From NCBI RefSeq assembly GCF_900103325.1, contig NZ_FMXM01000004.1, positions 372,001 to 436,000 of the forward strand: a stretch of 64,000 bases of DNA, written 5' to 3'. Positions 9,258 to 17,150 of the stretch are shown piece by piece. Position 1 is the stretch's first letter. Every line of letters starts with the position of its first letter. Both the position numbers and the translations under genes were made by a program. Below the pieces are notes generated by a model. The model was not told the origin of the DNA and made no database searches. It saw only the letters and a list, made by a program, of their open reading frames with translations. The DNA is from Mesorhizobium qingshengii (GTDB lineage: Bacteria; Pseudomonadota; Alphaproteobacteria; Rhizobiales; Rhizobiaceae).

Positions 9258-9905
9258 ATGCTGGTCACCGAAGGCGCATTGCCGGATGAAATCACCGATC
9301 TGTCGTCCGGCTACCGGCGCGTGCCGGCCGGCAAGATCGTCAATGCGGTGACCTGGATGGAAGCGCGCGCCCCGGTGCTGGGTCTCGCCCAGCCGTTGGC
9401 CATGACCCGGATCACCAAGCCCGACCGCACTTCGTACCGTGCGATCTTCCTCGAGATCGGCGCTCCCTGGCTGTGGGACCGCGCTGCAGAAATGTCTGAT
9501 GCCGAAGTTGCCGCGCACTTCGCCGACCCCCGCCAGCATGTCTATTACGGCCATGATGATAGCGGCGACCATGTCGGCATGGTCGAATTCTCCGTGGCGG
9601 ACGACAATGAGATCGAGATCACCTATTTCGGCCTGTTCCCGTCCTTGCCCGGCAGGGGCCTTGGCAAGCGGCTGATGGCCGGCGCGCTTGATCAGGCATG
9701 GCGCCTCAGCCCTCGCCGCATCTGGCTGCACACCAGCAGCATCGATCATCACAGCGTCATCGGTTTCTACCGGGCTTGCGGGTTTGAACCCTATGCGGCC
9801 GGTTTCGAAATCACCGACGACCCCCGGATCATGGGAACCCTGCCGCGCGATGCGGCCCCGCAAATCCCATTGATCGAAACGGAATGGGTGCCCAGCGCCA
9901 GATGA
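9258..9905 (+). CDS. GNAT-family N-acetyltransferase
   Basis: Predicted acetyl-CoA dependent N-acetyltransferase, about 215 residues. The GNAT core is in the C-terminal half: a strand-loop VGMVEFSVADDNEIEITYFGL, then the acetyl-CoA pyrophosphate loop LPGRGLGKRLM, then the IGFYRACGFEPY motif. The N-terminal 80 residues show no motif I recognise. Two starts are possible: ATG 9222, with no clear ribosome site, and ATG 9258, preceded by GAGGA three to four bases upstream; I prefer 9258. The stop overlaps the ATG of the large LuxR-type regulator (ATGA at 9902-9905), so the two are translationally coupled. The substrate is unknown. Confidence 0.8.
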   Translation: MLVTEGALPDEITDLSSGYRRVPAGKIVNAVTWMEARAPVLGLAQPLAMTRITKPDRTSYRAIFLEIGAPWLWDRAAEMSDAEVAAHFADPRQHVYYGHDDSGDHVGMVEFSVADDNEIEITYFGLFPSLPGRGLGKRLMAGALDQAWRLSPRRIWLHTSSIDHHSVIGFYRACGFEPYAAGFEITDDPRIMGTLPRDAAPQIPLIETEWVPSAR

Positions 9906-12613
9906 AACCGTCTTCGCAACCCGACAGCCAGGCATCGCCCCATCATCGCCGGTGGGTAAGGCGCGAAAACATCCTGTCGAGGCTGGAGCGGCACATCAAC
10001 ACGCGCATCGTGCTGTTCGCCGCGCCTGCAGGCTTCGGCAAGTCGACGACGATGGCGCAGTGGGCGGCGGAAGTCGCGCGCCACGGACGGTTGACCGCAT
10101 GGCTGTCCTGCGAAGCGACGGACAATGACGAAGGTGCCTTCCTGTCGCATCTGGTGGGGGCGCTGCGCCACCTCGTCCAGAACCCGGCCGAGCTCGACCT
10201 TGCCTTCCAGTCGAGCCCGATCCCGCAGCTCGACGTGGTGCTGGCAGCACTGGTCGCGGGTTTTGCGGCGCGCGACGCCGACATCACCCTGTTCTTCGAC
10301 GACTTCCACGCCATCGAAGCGCCGGCGGTGAAGCGGTTTATGGAGCGGCTGACCCGGCAGGCGCCCGCCAACGTCGCCTTCGTCATCGGTTCGCGCAACC
10401 TGCCCGACCTGCAGCTCGGCAAGCTCAGGGTGCTTGGCGATGTTTTCGAAATCGGCCCGGACGATCTGCGCTTCGCCTCGTCAGAAGCCGAAGCCTTCTT
10501 CAACGACAAATTGGGCCTGAGCGTCAGCAGCGGCACGGTGGAGACCTTGTGCTCACGGACCGAAGGCTGGGCCGCCGGCCTGCAACTCGCCTCGCTGTCG
10601 CTCAGTGCCGCGCATGCGCCGGAAACCGTTATCGGCAATTTCACCGGTGCCAACCGCAACGTCGCCGATTTCCTGATGGGCGAAGTCTTCCTCGGGCTGC
10701 CGCCGGCGCTGGCGAAATTCCTGCTGCACAGTTCCATCTTCGAGCGCTTCAGCGCCGAGGCCTGCCGGGCGGTGATGCGCGCTGCAGACGCCGAGGCTGA
10801 TATCACGGAGATCGAGACCCGCAATCTGTTCCTGGTGCCGCTCGACGAGGAGCGGCGCTGGTTCCGCTATCATCATCTGTTCCACGACTTCCTCAGCCGC
10901 GAAATGGAACGGCGCGAACCGGAGATGATCGCACCGCTGCATCTGGCCGCCGCCGAATGGTTTGGCGAACGCAAGATGCTGACCGAGGCGATCGGACATG
11001 CGCTCGCCGCCGGCGACCAGGCCCGCGCGGCGGTGTTCGTCGAGAACAATGCGCTCGAACTCATCGCCCAGTGCCAACTGCTTTATGTGCGCCAGTTGCT
11101 GGCACTGCTGCCGAAGAAACTGGTCGACCAGCGCATCCGGCTGCAACTCGTCGTGTTGTGGCTGGCGGTGCACTCAAGCCAGCCCGAGATTGCCCAGCAG
11201 ACGCTCGCCGATGCGCGCAAGCTCGTCGAGACCGGGCCGGCCGACGGCAAGGATCCGGGCACATTGACCGGCACGACGATCGAGGCCGAGATCGTGGTCC
11301 TCGAAGCCGCCGTGCACAGCACGCTGGAGCAGTTCGAGGCCGCGCGCGATACCGCGCTGGCCGCCCTGCGCATCATCGCCCCCGATGCCTGGTTCATGGA
11401 GGGTGCGACCGCCAATGTCATCGGCTACAATCTCTACGCGCTGGGCGACCTCGAAGGCGCACGCGCGGCAGCGGACGCGGCGCGCAAGGCGCATGAGCGA
11501 AGCGGCAGCCTGCTCGGCGTCACCATCGCCAATTGCTACATGGCAGTCATCGAGCGATCGGCCGGCCGCCTGCCCGCCGCCGAGCGGCTGCTGCGCAACA
11601 CCATCATCGAGGCCAGGACGCGGATCGGGGCAAACTCCTATGCCGAGGCGCTCGCCGGAACGCTGCTCGCCGAACTCGCCTACGAGACCAACGCCTCCGG
11701 CGAGGCGCTGACGCTGGTCGAGAATCTCGGGCCGCTAATCGAGGGCGCCGCGGTCATCGTCTATCCCCTGGCCAGCGTACCGACCTATGCCCGTGTGCTG
11801 CAGCTGACCGGTCGCGGCGACGCGGCATTGGATATGCTGGAACGCGTCTACCAGCGTGTGCGCGGCTCCGTCTACCGTCGCCTCGCTTCGGTGCTGGTGC
11901 ATGATCGCATCCGGCTGCTCATCGACCAGAACCGCGTCGCCGAGGCGCGCGCCCTGCTGAGCGAGCATCGCCGCGAAAGCGCTGAACCCGCCCCCACTGT
12001 CGCCAACGAATTCGAGTTCTTCGCCGAAGGCCGGCTGTTGACGGTGGAGAAATCCTACGCGGCTGCCGCGGCGCTTTTCGACACGCTGCTGGAGCGAACG
12101 AAAAGCAGCGGGCGCATGCGCCGCCACATACTGGCGCTGATCCTACGCGCCAAGAATGCCGGCCCGGACCAGCGCGAGGCCGATCGCCATCTCCTTGAAG
12201 CGCTGCGCCTTGCCCAGCCTTCAGGCTTTATCCGCTCCTTCGTCGATGAGGGCAGGCCTGTTGTCGAAGGGCTGATGCGGCTGCGCGCCGCTCAGGCAAA
12301 GACCGACCCCGCCCTTTCGGCCTATGCGACGCGCATCATCGATGCCGCGCAGACGATGCCTGTCGCGACACGCAAGCCCGCCGCACCAGCCGAGAAGGAA
12401 CAGCTGACCCAGCGCGAGTCCGAGCTGCTGCTCTGCCTGTCGGAAGGCCTGTCCAACAGGGATATCGCGGTGGCGCTGTCGGTGAGCGAGACGACGGTGA
12501 AATGGCATTTGAAGAACATTTTCGGCAAGCTCTCGGTATCGAACCGCGTCCAGGCCGTGCGCGCCGCGCAGGCCGCCGCGAACCTCCGTCCCCCTCCGAA
12601 AGGAGGGGCATAG
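9902..12613 (+). CDS. LuxR-family MalT-like (LAL) ATP-dependent regulator
   Basis: Large signal-transduction ATPase and transcription activator, 903 residues, the usual LAL/MalT size. The N-terminal P-loop APAGFGKSTT is at residues 41-50 and the Walker B-like FFDDFHAIE at about 131-139. A long helical repeat region (SARP/TPR-like) fills residues 350-800. The C-terminal LuxR helix-turn-helix (LTQRESELLLCLSEGLSNRD and VSETTVKWHLKNIFGKL) covers about residues 836-895. ATG 9902 overlaps the GNAT stop; an in-frame start at 9884 would add six residues. The amidohydrolase/amide-importer operon starts 84 bp downstream in the same direction and is the obvious candidate target. Confidence 0.9.
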   Translation: MKPSSQPDSQASPHHRRWVRRENILSRLERHINTRIVLFAAPAGFGKSTTMAQWAAEVARHGRLTAWLSCEATDNDEGAFLSHLVGALRHLVQNPAELDLAFQSSPIPQLDVVLAALVAGFAARDADITLFFDDFHAIEAPAVKRFMERLTRQAPANVAFVIGSRNLPDLQLGKLRVLGDVFEIGPDDLRFASSEAEAFFNDKLGLSVSSGTVETLCSRTEGWAAGLQLASLSLSAAHAPETVIGNFTGANRNVADFLMGEVFLGLPPALAKFLLHSSIFERFSAEACRAVMRAADAEADITEIETRNLFLVPLDEERRWFRYHHLFHDFLSREMERREPEMIAPLHLAAAEWFGERKMLTEAIGHALAAGDQARAAVFVENNALELIAQCQLLYVRQLLALLPKKLVDQRIRLQLVVLWLAVHSSQPEIAQQTLADARKLVETGPADGKDPGTLTGTTIEAEIVVLEAAVHSTLEQFEAARDTALAALRIIAPDAWFMEGATANVIGYNLYALGDLEGARAAADAARKAHERSGSLLGVTIANCYMAVIERSAGRLPAAERLLRNTIIEARTRIGANSYAEALAGTLLAELAYETNASGEALTLVENLGPLIEGAAVIVYPLASVPTYARVLQLTGRGDAALDMLERVYQRVRGSVYRRLASVLVHDRIRLLIDQNRVAEARALLSEHRRESAEPAPTVANEFEFFAEGRLLTVEKSYAAAAALFDTLLERTKSSGRMRRHILALILRAKNAGPDQREADRHLLEALRLAQPSGFIRSFVDEGRPVVEGLMRLRAAQAKTDPALSAYATRIIDAAQTMPVATRKPAAPAEKEQLTQRESELLLCLSEGLSNRDIAVALSVSETTVKWHLKNIFGKLSVSNRVQAVRAAQAAANLRPPPKGGA
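12591..12608 (+). terminator. GNRA-loop hairpin at the end of the LuxR gene
   Basis: A 7-bp perfect stem (12591-12597 with 12602-12608) closes a GAAA loop and lies inside the last codons of the LuxR-type gene, just before the TAG. No T-run follows, so it is not a classical intrinsic terminator. It may stabilise the mRNA end or attenuate read-through into the next operon. Confidence 0.35.
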
Positions 12614-12666
12614 GCATCTGGCACACCCCCCTCTTTCGGGTCGGGCCATGAGATCGTTACCCTGCT

Positions 12667-12693
12667 AGCGTCCTCTGGATTTCAGAGGACGCT
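12667..12693 (+). promoter_or_regulatory. Perfect hairpin hiding a Shine-Dalgarno sequence
   Basis: Eleven perfect base pairs (12667-12677 with 12683-12693) and a GATTT loop lie directly before the amidohydrolase ATG at 12698. The right arm contains AGAGGA (12684-12689), which is at the correct distance to be that gene's ribosome binding site. Folding would hide it. The same palindrome could instead be a protein operator. Confidence 0.45.
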
Positions 12694-12697
12694 GCTT

Positions 12698-13819
12698 ATG
12701 GCGACAGGTTACGTTTTTCACGAACAGCTGATGTGGCATGACACCGGCTCCAGCGCCGACATGATGCCTCCCGGCCGTTTCGTGGAACCCGGCCGGCATC
12801 TGGAATCGCCCGGCTCGAAGCGCCGGTTGAACAATCTCATCCAGGTCAGCGGCCTGTCGCGCCACCTGGTGCCGATTATCCCCGAGCCGGTCTCGGTCGA
12901 AGACCTGCTGCGCGTGCACACGCAACGCCACGTCGACGATATCAGGATGCTCAGCGAGCGGGGTTCCGGTTTCGCCGGACCGCAAGCGCCGATCGGCCTC
13001 AACAGTTTCGACATCGCCCTGCTGTCGGCCGGCACCACCTATGCGGCTATGCGCGCCGTGCTGACCGGCCGCGTCGACAACGCCTACGCGCTGGCGCGGC
13101 CGCCCGGGCACCATGCCGAACCCGATCAGGCGTTGGGCAACTGCCTTTTCTCCAACATCGGCGTCTCCGTGCGCCGGCTGCAGCACGAAGGCCTGCTTGG
13201 CCGCGCCGCGATAGTCGACTGGGATGTGCATCACGGCAACGGGACCGAGACGGTTTTCTATTCCGACCCATCGGTGCTGACCATTTCCGTGCACCAGGAC
13301 AATCTCTATCCGACCGGTCGCGGCGCACTGGCCGACAACGGCAAGGACGCCGGCGAAGGCTACAACATCAACATCCCGCTGCCGGCCGGCAGCGGCACAG
13401 GTGCCTACGAATCGACCTTCGACCGCGTCGTCGCCCCTGCACTGCGCGCCTTCAAGCCCGATCTCGTCATCGTCGCTTCCGGCTTCGATGCGTCTGGCTT
13501 CGATCCGCTCGGCCGCATGATGCTGAACAGCGAGTGCTTCCGACGCCTCGCCGCGCGCATGGTGGCGCTGGCCGCCGAGACGTCGCAGGGACGCCTGATG
13601 ATGACCCATGAAGGCGGCTACTCCGAGGGCTATGTGCCGTTCTGCGGCCATGCCGTCATCGAGACACTGGCCAATCATCGTACCGAGGTGGTCGACCCGC
13701 TGTCGGACCATATCGACGAATGGGCCGGGCAGGATCTGCAGCCGCATCAGGCTGATGTGATCAATGCCGCCGAAGCCATGCTTGCGGGCCTGCGCCAACG
13801 CCTCGCCAGCGCGGCCTGA
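12698..13819 (+). CDS. HDAC-like amidohydrolase (class II/acetylpolyamine type)
   Basis: Zinc-dependent deacylase of the histone deacetylase superfamily, 373 residues, cytoplasmic. The active-site residues are all present: paired histidines H138/H139 in RPPGHHAEP, zinc ligands D176 and H178 in VDWDVHHGNGT, zinc ligand D264 in SGFDASGFDP, and the transition-state tyrosine Y308 in HEGGYSEG. Bacterial members remove acetyl or similar acyl groups from polyamines and other amines. The gene sits 4 bp before the amide-type importer, so it probably hydrolyses the imported acyl-amide. The start is preceded by an RBS inside a hairpin (12667-12693). Confidence 0.9.
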   Translation: MATGYVFHEQLMWHDTGSSADMMPPGRFVEPGRHLESPGSKRRLNNLIQVSGLSRHLVPIIPEPVSVEDLLRVHTQRHVDDIRMLSERGSGFAGPQAPIGLNSFDIALLSAGTTYAAMRAVLTGRVDNAYALARPPGHHAEPDQALGNCLFSNIGVSVRRLQHEGLLGRAAIVDWDVHHGNGTETVFYSDPSVLTISVHQDNLYPTGRGALADNGKDAGEGYNINIPLPAGSGTGAYESTFDRVVAPALRAFKPDLVIVASGFDASGFDPLGRMMLNSECFRRLAARMVALAAETSQGRLMMTHEGGYSEGYVPFCGHAVIETLANHRTEVVDPLSDHIDEWAGQDLQPHQADVINAAEAMLAGLRQRLASAA

Positions 13820-13823
13820 CGCG

Positions 13824-14681
13824 ATGGACTTTGTCGTCACCACGCTCCTCAACGCACTGACGCTGATCAGCATCCTGATGTTGGTCGGGCTCGGGCTGGC
13901 GATCAGCTTCGGCCTGATGAACGTGACCAATCTGGCGCATGGCGAGTTCGTCACCGTCGGCGCCTTCGCCGTCTATTTCGTCCAGAGCATCGGTGGCTCG
14001 TTCTGGCTAGGCCTCGCCGCGGCACCCATCGCCGGCGCGGTGGTCGGCTGCATCCTGGAATTCGCCATCATCCGGCATCTCTATTCGCGGCCGGTGTCGA
14101 CCGTGCTCGCCACCTGGGGCGTCAGCCTGATCCTGCAGCAAGGGCTGGAACTGACATTCGGTCTCGGCGCCAAACCGGTGACGCCGCCGATCGAAGGCAC
14201 GTTCGACCTGTTTTTCACCGTCTATCCGGCCTACCGGCTGATCCTGATTGCTATCGCCATGGTGACTTTGCTCGGCGTCGTCCTGCTGATCAGCCGGACG
14301 TCGTTCGGCCTCGATATCCGAACCGTTATCCAGAACCGCGAGATGGCCGAGGGCGTCGGCATCAACACGCGGCGCACCTACGCCATCGCCTTCACTTTCG
14401 GCGCGGCCATCGCCGGGCTTGCCGGCGGGCTGGTCGCGCCGCTTGCGATCGTGCTGCCGCAGATGGGGGTGAACTATCTCGCCAACGCCTTCTTCGTCGT
14501 CATCGTCGGCGGTGTCGGCTCGATCGGCGGCCTGGTCGCCGGCAGCGTCTTCGTCGGTGGGCTGACCAGCGTCCTCAACTACCAGATATCGCCATCACTG
14601 GCGCAGGCGATCGTGCTGCTCGCGGCCATCGTCGCTGTCCGGCTGCGGCCCAACGGACTGTTCAACGGGGCAGCGCGATGA
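13824..14681 (+). CDS. Urea/amide-type ABC permease (UrtB/LivH family)
   Basis: Membrane permease of the LIV superfamily, 285 residues, about eight helices. It has LAISFGLMNVTNLAHGEFV near the N-terminus, YSRPVSTVLATWGVSLILQQ, VIQNREMAEGVGINTRRTY in the ATPase-contact loop, VVIVGGVGSIGGLVAG and RPNGLF. The loop and the N-terminal segment resemble UrtB more than LivH. The start at 13824 lies 4 bp after the amidohydrolase stop, within GCG ATG; upstream in-frame codons only overlap that gene. The stop overlaps the next permease by 4 bp. Confidence 0.87.
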   Translation: MDFVVTTLLNALTLISILMLVGLGLAISFGLMNVTNLAHGEFVTVGAFAVYFVQSIGGSFWLGLAAAPIAGAVVGCILEFAIIRHLYSRPVSTVLATWGVSLILQQGLELTFGLGAKPVTPPIEGTFDLFFTVYPAYRLILIAIAMVTLLGVVLLISRTSFGLDIRTVIQNREMAEGVGINTRRTYAIAFTFGAAIAGLAGGLVAPLAIVLPQMGVNYLANAFFVVIVGGVGSIGGLVAGSVFVGGLTSVLNYQISPSLAQAIVLLAAIVAVRLRPNGLFNGAAR

Positions 14682-15664
14682 TCGCCCGGGACCGCAACTG
14701 GCTGCTGGTCTTCGCCGTCTGCGTAGGACTCACCATCGTCTATCCGTTCATCGCCGACGGTTACCAGCTGACGGTGATCCGCGACGCGCTGATCTTCGGC
14801 CTGTTCGCGGCGAGCCTCGACTTCTTCTGGGGCCGTACCGGCATTCTCTGCTTCGGCCACGCCGCCTTCTTCGGCATCGGCGGCTACATCATGGCACTGG
14901 TCACGCTCAACGACGCCATCCCTTTCGCCAGCCTGCTCGGTATGATGGGCGCGGTGACTGGTGCTGCCTTCGTCGCCGCCATCATCGGCTACTTCCTGTT
15001 CTTCGGCGGCATCCGCGGCAGCTATTTCACCATCGTCACGCTGGCCATGGGCGTCATCTGCCAGCAGGCTGCGGTGTCCTGGAGCTCGGTCACCGGCGGC
15101 GACAGCGGCCTAATCGGCATTCCGCCGATCGAATTCGATGTTGGCGGTACGCATCTCGATCTCAGCCAGGATCTGCCCTCCTATATCTTCGTCTCGGCTA
15201 TCGTCGCCGTGGTCGTGCTGGCTCTGTGGTCGATCAGCCGTGGCCGCTGGGGCACGGTGCTGACCGCCATCCAGGACAATGAGGTCCGGGCGGCGGCACT
15301 CGGTCACAACGCACCCTTGCGACTGCTCGTCACCTTCGTCCTCTCGGCAGCCATCGCCGGTCTTGCCGGCGCGCTTTATGTCTGCATGGCGGGTCTGGTG
15401 GCACCCGATCTTTCCGGGCTGCTTCTGTCCACGGAGGTCATCGTCTGGGTGGCGGTCGGCGGGCGCGGCACACTGCTTGGTCCCGTTCTCGGCGCCATCT
15501 TCATCCAGCGCGCCCAGCAGACGATCAGCAGCTTCAATCCAAGCCTGTGGCCACTCCTGCTCGGCTGCGTCTTCGTCGTCATCGTCTTTGTCTTGCCGGA
15601 TGGCATCCTGTCGATCTACGCGCGGCTGAAGGCTCTGCTCAAGGGTCGGAGGCGCGCGTCATGA
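14678..15664 (+). CDS. Urea/amide-type ABC permease (UrtC/LivM family)
   Basis: Second permease subunit, 328 residues. Visible family segments are ASLDFFWGRTGILCFGHAAF, IRGSYFTIVTLAMGVI, the ATPase-contact loop LTAIQDNEVRAAALGHN, VAVGGRGTLLGPVLGA and LPDGILSIYARLK. The GRTGILCFGHAAFFGIGGY block is typical of UrtC-type subunits. It overlaps its neighbours on both sides by 4 bp, so the three genes are tightly coupled. With the UrtB-like partner it forms the membrane channel for the binding protein encoded at 17151. Confidence 0.87.
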   Translation: MIARDRNWLLVFAVCVGLTIVYPFIADGYQLTVIRDALIFGLFAASLDFFWGRTGILCFGHAAFFGIGGYIMALVTLNDAIPFASLLGMMGAVTGAAFVAAIIGYFLFFGGIRGSYFTIVTLAMGVICQQAAVSWSSVTGGDSGLIGIPPIEFDVGGTHLDLSQDLPSYIFVSAIVAVVVLALWSISRGRWGTVLTAIQDNEVRAAALGHNAPLRLLVTFVLSAAIAGLAGALYVCMAGLVAPDLSGLLLSTEVIVWVAVGGRGTLLGPVLGAIFIQRAQQTISSFNPSLWPLLLGCVFVVIVFVLPDGILSIYARLKALLKGRRRAS

Positions 15665-16365
15665 GCGACGTCCTGCTCCAGGCCGAGAATGTCGGCATCC
15701 GCTTTGGCGGGCTGCAGGCGCTTGAGGCGTTGAACCTCACTGTGCGCGACAAGGAACTTTGCTGCATCATCGGGCCGAACGGCGCCGGCAAGAGCACGTT
15801 CCTCAATGTTTTGACCGGCACGCTTCGCCCAACCAGCGGCAGCGTGCGGTTTCTCGGCCACGACATTGCCGGCCTGCCGCTGCACCGCATCGCCCGGCTC
15901 GGCATCGCGCGAAAATTCCAGATCCCGTCGGTGTTCCCGAGCCTCTCGGTCGAGGACAACCTGAAGGTGGCGCGGTGGGGCGTCCCCTCGCCGGTTCGCC
16001 CGGTCGGTGACCTGCTGGAACTGGTCGCACTCGGCAATCGCGCCGCCACGCTGGCCGGTGAACTCGCGCATGGCCAGAAGCAATGGCTGGAGATCGGCAT
16101 GGCGCTGGCGATCGAACCAAAGCTGCTGCTGCTCGACGAGCCGACCGCCGGCATGACACCTCAGGAGACGTTGGCGACAGCCGAGATGCTGCTGCGGCTG
16201 AAAGGTGAGTTCTCGATCGTCGCCGTCGAACACGACATTCGCTTCGTGCGGGCGCTGAACTGCGAGACGCTGGTGCTGCATCAGGGGCGCCGCCTGCGCA
16301 GCGGTCCTTTCCACGACATCGAGACCGACGAAATGGTCCGCGACGTCTATCTGGGGAGGCGCTGA
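15661..16365 (+). CDS. Urea/amide-type ABC ATPase (UrtD/LivG family)
   Basis: ATPase of the importer, 234 residues. Walker A GPNGAGKST is at about residues 39-47, then IARKFQIPSVFPSLSVEDNL, and the signature reads LAHGQKQWLEIGMAL instead of LSGGQ. That LAHGQKQWLEIGM signature is characteristic of UrtD proteins and supports a urea/short-chain amide type system. Walker B is LLLLDEPTAGMTPQE and the switch histidine is in VAVEHDIRF. The start at 15661 overlaps the permease stop (ATGA); longer in-frame starts would overlap the permease gene without reason. Confidence 0.88.
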   Translation: MSDVLLQAENVGIRFGGLQALEALNLTVRDKELCCIIGPNGAGKSTFLNVLTGTLRPTSGSVRFLGHDIAGLPLHRIARLGIARKFQIPSVFPSLSVEDNLKVARWGVPSPVRPVGDLLELVALGNRAATLAGELAHGQKQWLEIGMALAIEPKLLLLDEPTAGMTPQETLATAEMLLRLKGEFSIVAVEHDIRFVRALNCETLVLHQGRRLRSGPFHDIETDEMVRDVYLGRR

Positions 16366-16367
16366 CC

Positions 16368-17069
16368 ATGCTGCGGACACTTGCCGTCTCCGCCGGCTAC
16401 GGCCTGCTCCCGGTGCTGAACGGCATCGACCTCAGCGTCGCGCCGGGCGAAGTCGTCGGCCTGCTCGGCCGCAACGGCGCCGGCAAGACGACACTGCTGC
16501 GCGTCATCGCTGGCGCCTTGCGGGCGACCGGCGGGGCGGTGGTTCTCGGCGACCAGGACCTTACCAATGCTCCCGCCTTCCGCCGGGCGCGTGCCGGCAT
16601 CGCGCATGTGCCGCAAGGGCGCGGCATCTTCAACCAGCTGACCATGCGACAGAACCTCGAAGTTGGCACCCGCGCCGCGAGGGATCGTGCCGCCGGCGGC
16701 ATTCCTGACGACATCTTCGGCTATTTTCCGATCCTGCGCGAACGCGAAGCCCAGGTCGCCGGGACGCTCTCGGGTGGCCAACAACAGATGCTGGCGATCG
16801 GCCGCGCACTGTGCGGCTTGCCGTCGGCACTGCTGCTCGACGAGCCCTCGGAAGGCATCCAGCCGAACATCGTGCAGTCGATCGCCGAACTGGTGCCGCG
16901 CATCGCCCGCGAGCGCGGCATCGCGATCGTTCTCGTCGAACAGAATCTCGATCTCGTTCTCAAGGCGGCGGATCGCTGCCTGGTGATGGAGAAGGGCAGG
17001 ATCGTGCATGCAGGCGCGCCGGAGGCGTTCGCCGACGAGACCCTGCTCAAGGATTTGTTGGCTTTGTAA
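16368..17069 (+). CDS. Urea/amide-type ABC ATPase (UrtE/LivF family)
   Basis: Second ATPase of the amide-type importer, 233 residues. Walker A is GRNGAGKTT (about residues 33-41), the Q-loop region is IAHVPQGRGIFNQLTMRQNL, the signature LSGGQQQMLAIGRAL, and Walker B LLLDEPSEGIQPNIV. The EGIQPNIV ending is typical of UrtE rather than LivF. The start is 2 bp after the UrtD-like stop. The last codons (LLAL and stop) lie in the first copy of an imperfect 40-bp tandem duplication that fills the space up to the binding-protein gene. Confidence 0.88.
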   Translation: MLRTLAVSAGYGLLPVLNGIDLSVAPGEVVGLLGRNGAGKTTLLRVIAGALRATGGAVVLGDQDLTNAPAFRRARAGIAHVPQGRGIFNQLTMRQNLEVGTRAARDRAAGGIPDDIFGYFPILREREAQVAGTLSGGQQQMLAIGRALCGLPSALLLDEPSEGIQPNIVQSIAELVPRIARERGIAIVLVEQNLDLVLKAADRCLVMEKGRIVHAGAPEAFADETLLKDLLAL

Positions 17070-17134
17070 GGCGTGCCTGAAGCGCGCCTGGGACTTGCTG
17101 GCTTTGTAAGGCGTGCATGGGGCGCGCCTGGACT
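17055..17134 (+). repeat. Imperfect 40-bp tandem duplication over a gene end
   Basis: Two adjacent copies (17055-17094 and 17095-17134) share the end of the UrtE-like gene, including the TAA stop, and then GGCGTGC...GCGCGCCTGG. They differ at about four positions plus a one-base slip. The second copy repeats the codons for LAL and stop but is not translated. A replication slippage event is the simplest origin. Confidence 0.8.
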
Positions 17135-17150
17135 GGAAGGGAACACAACA

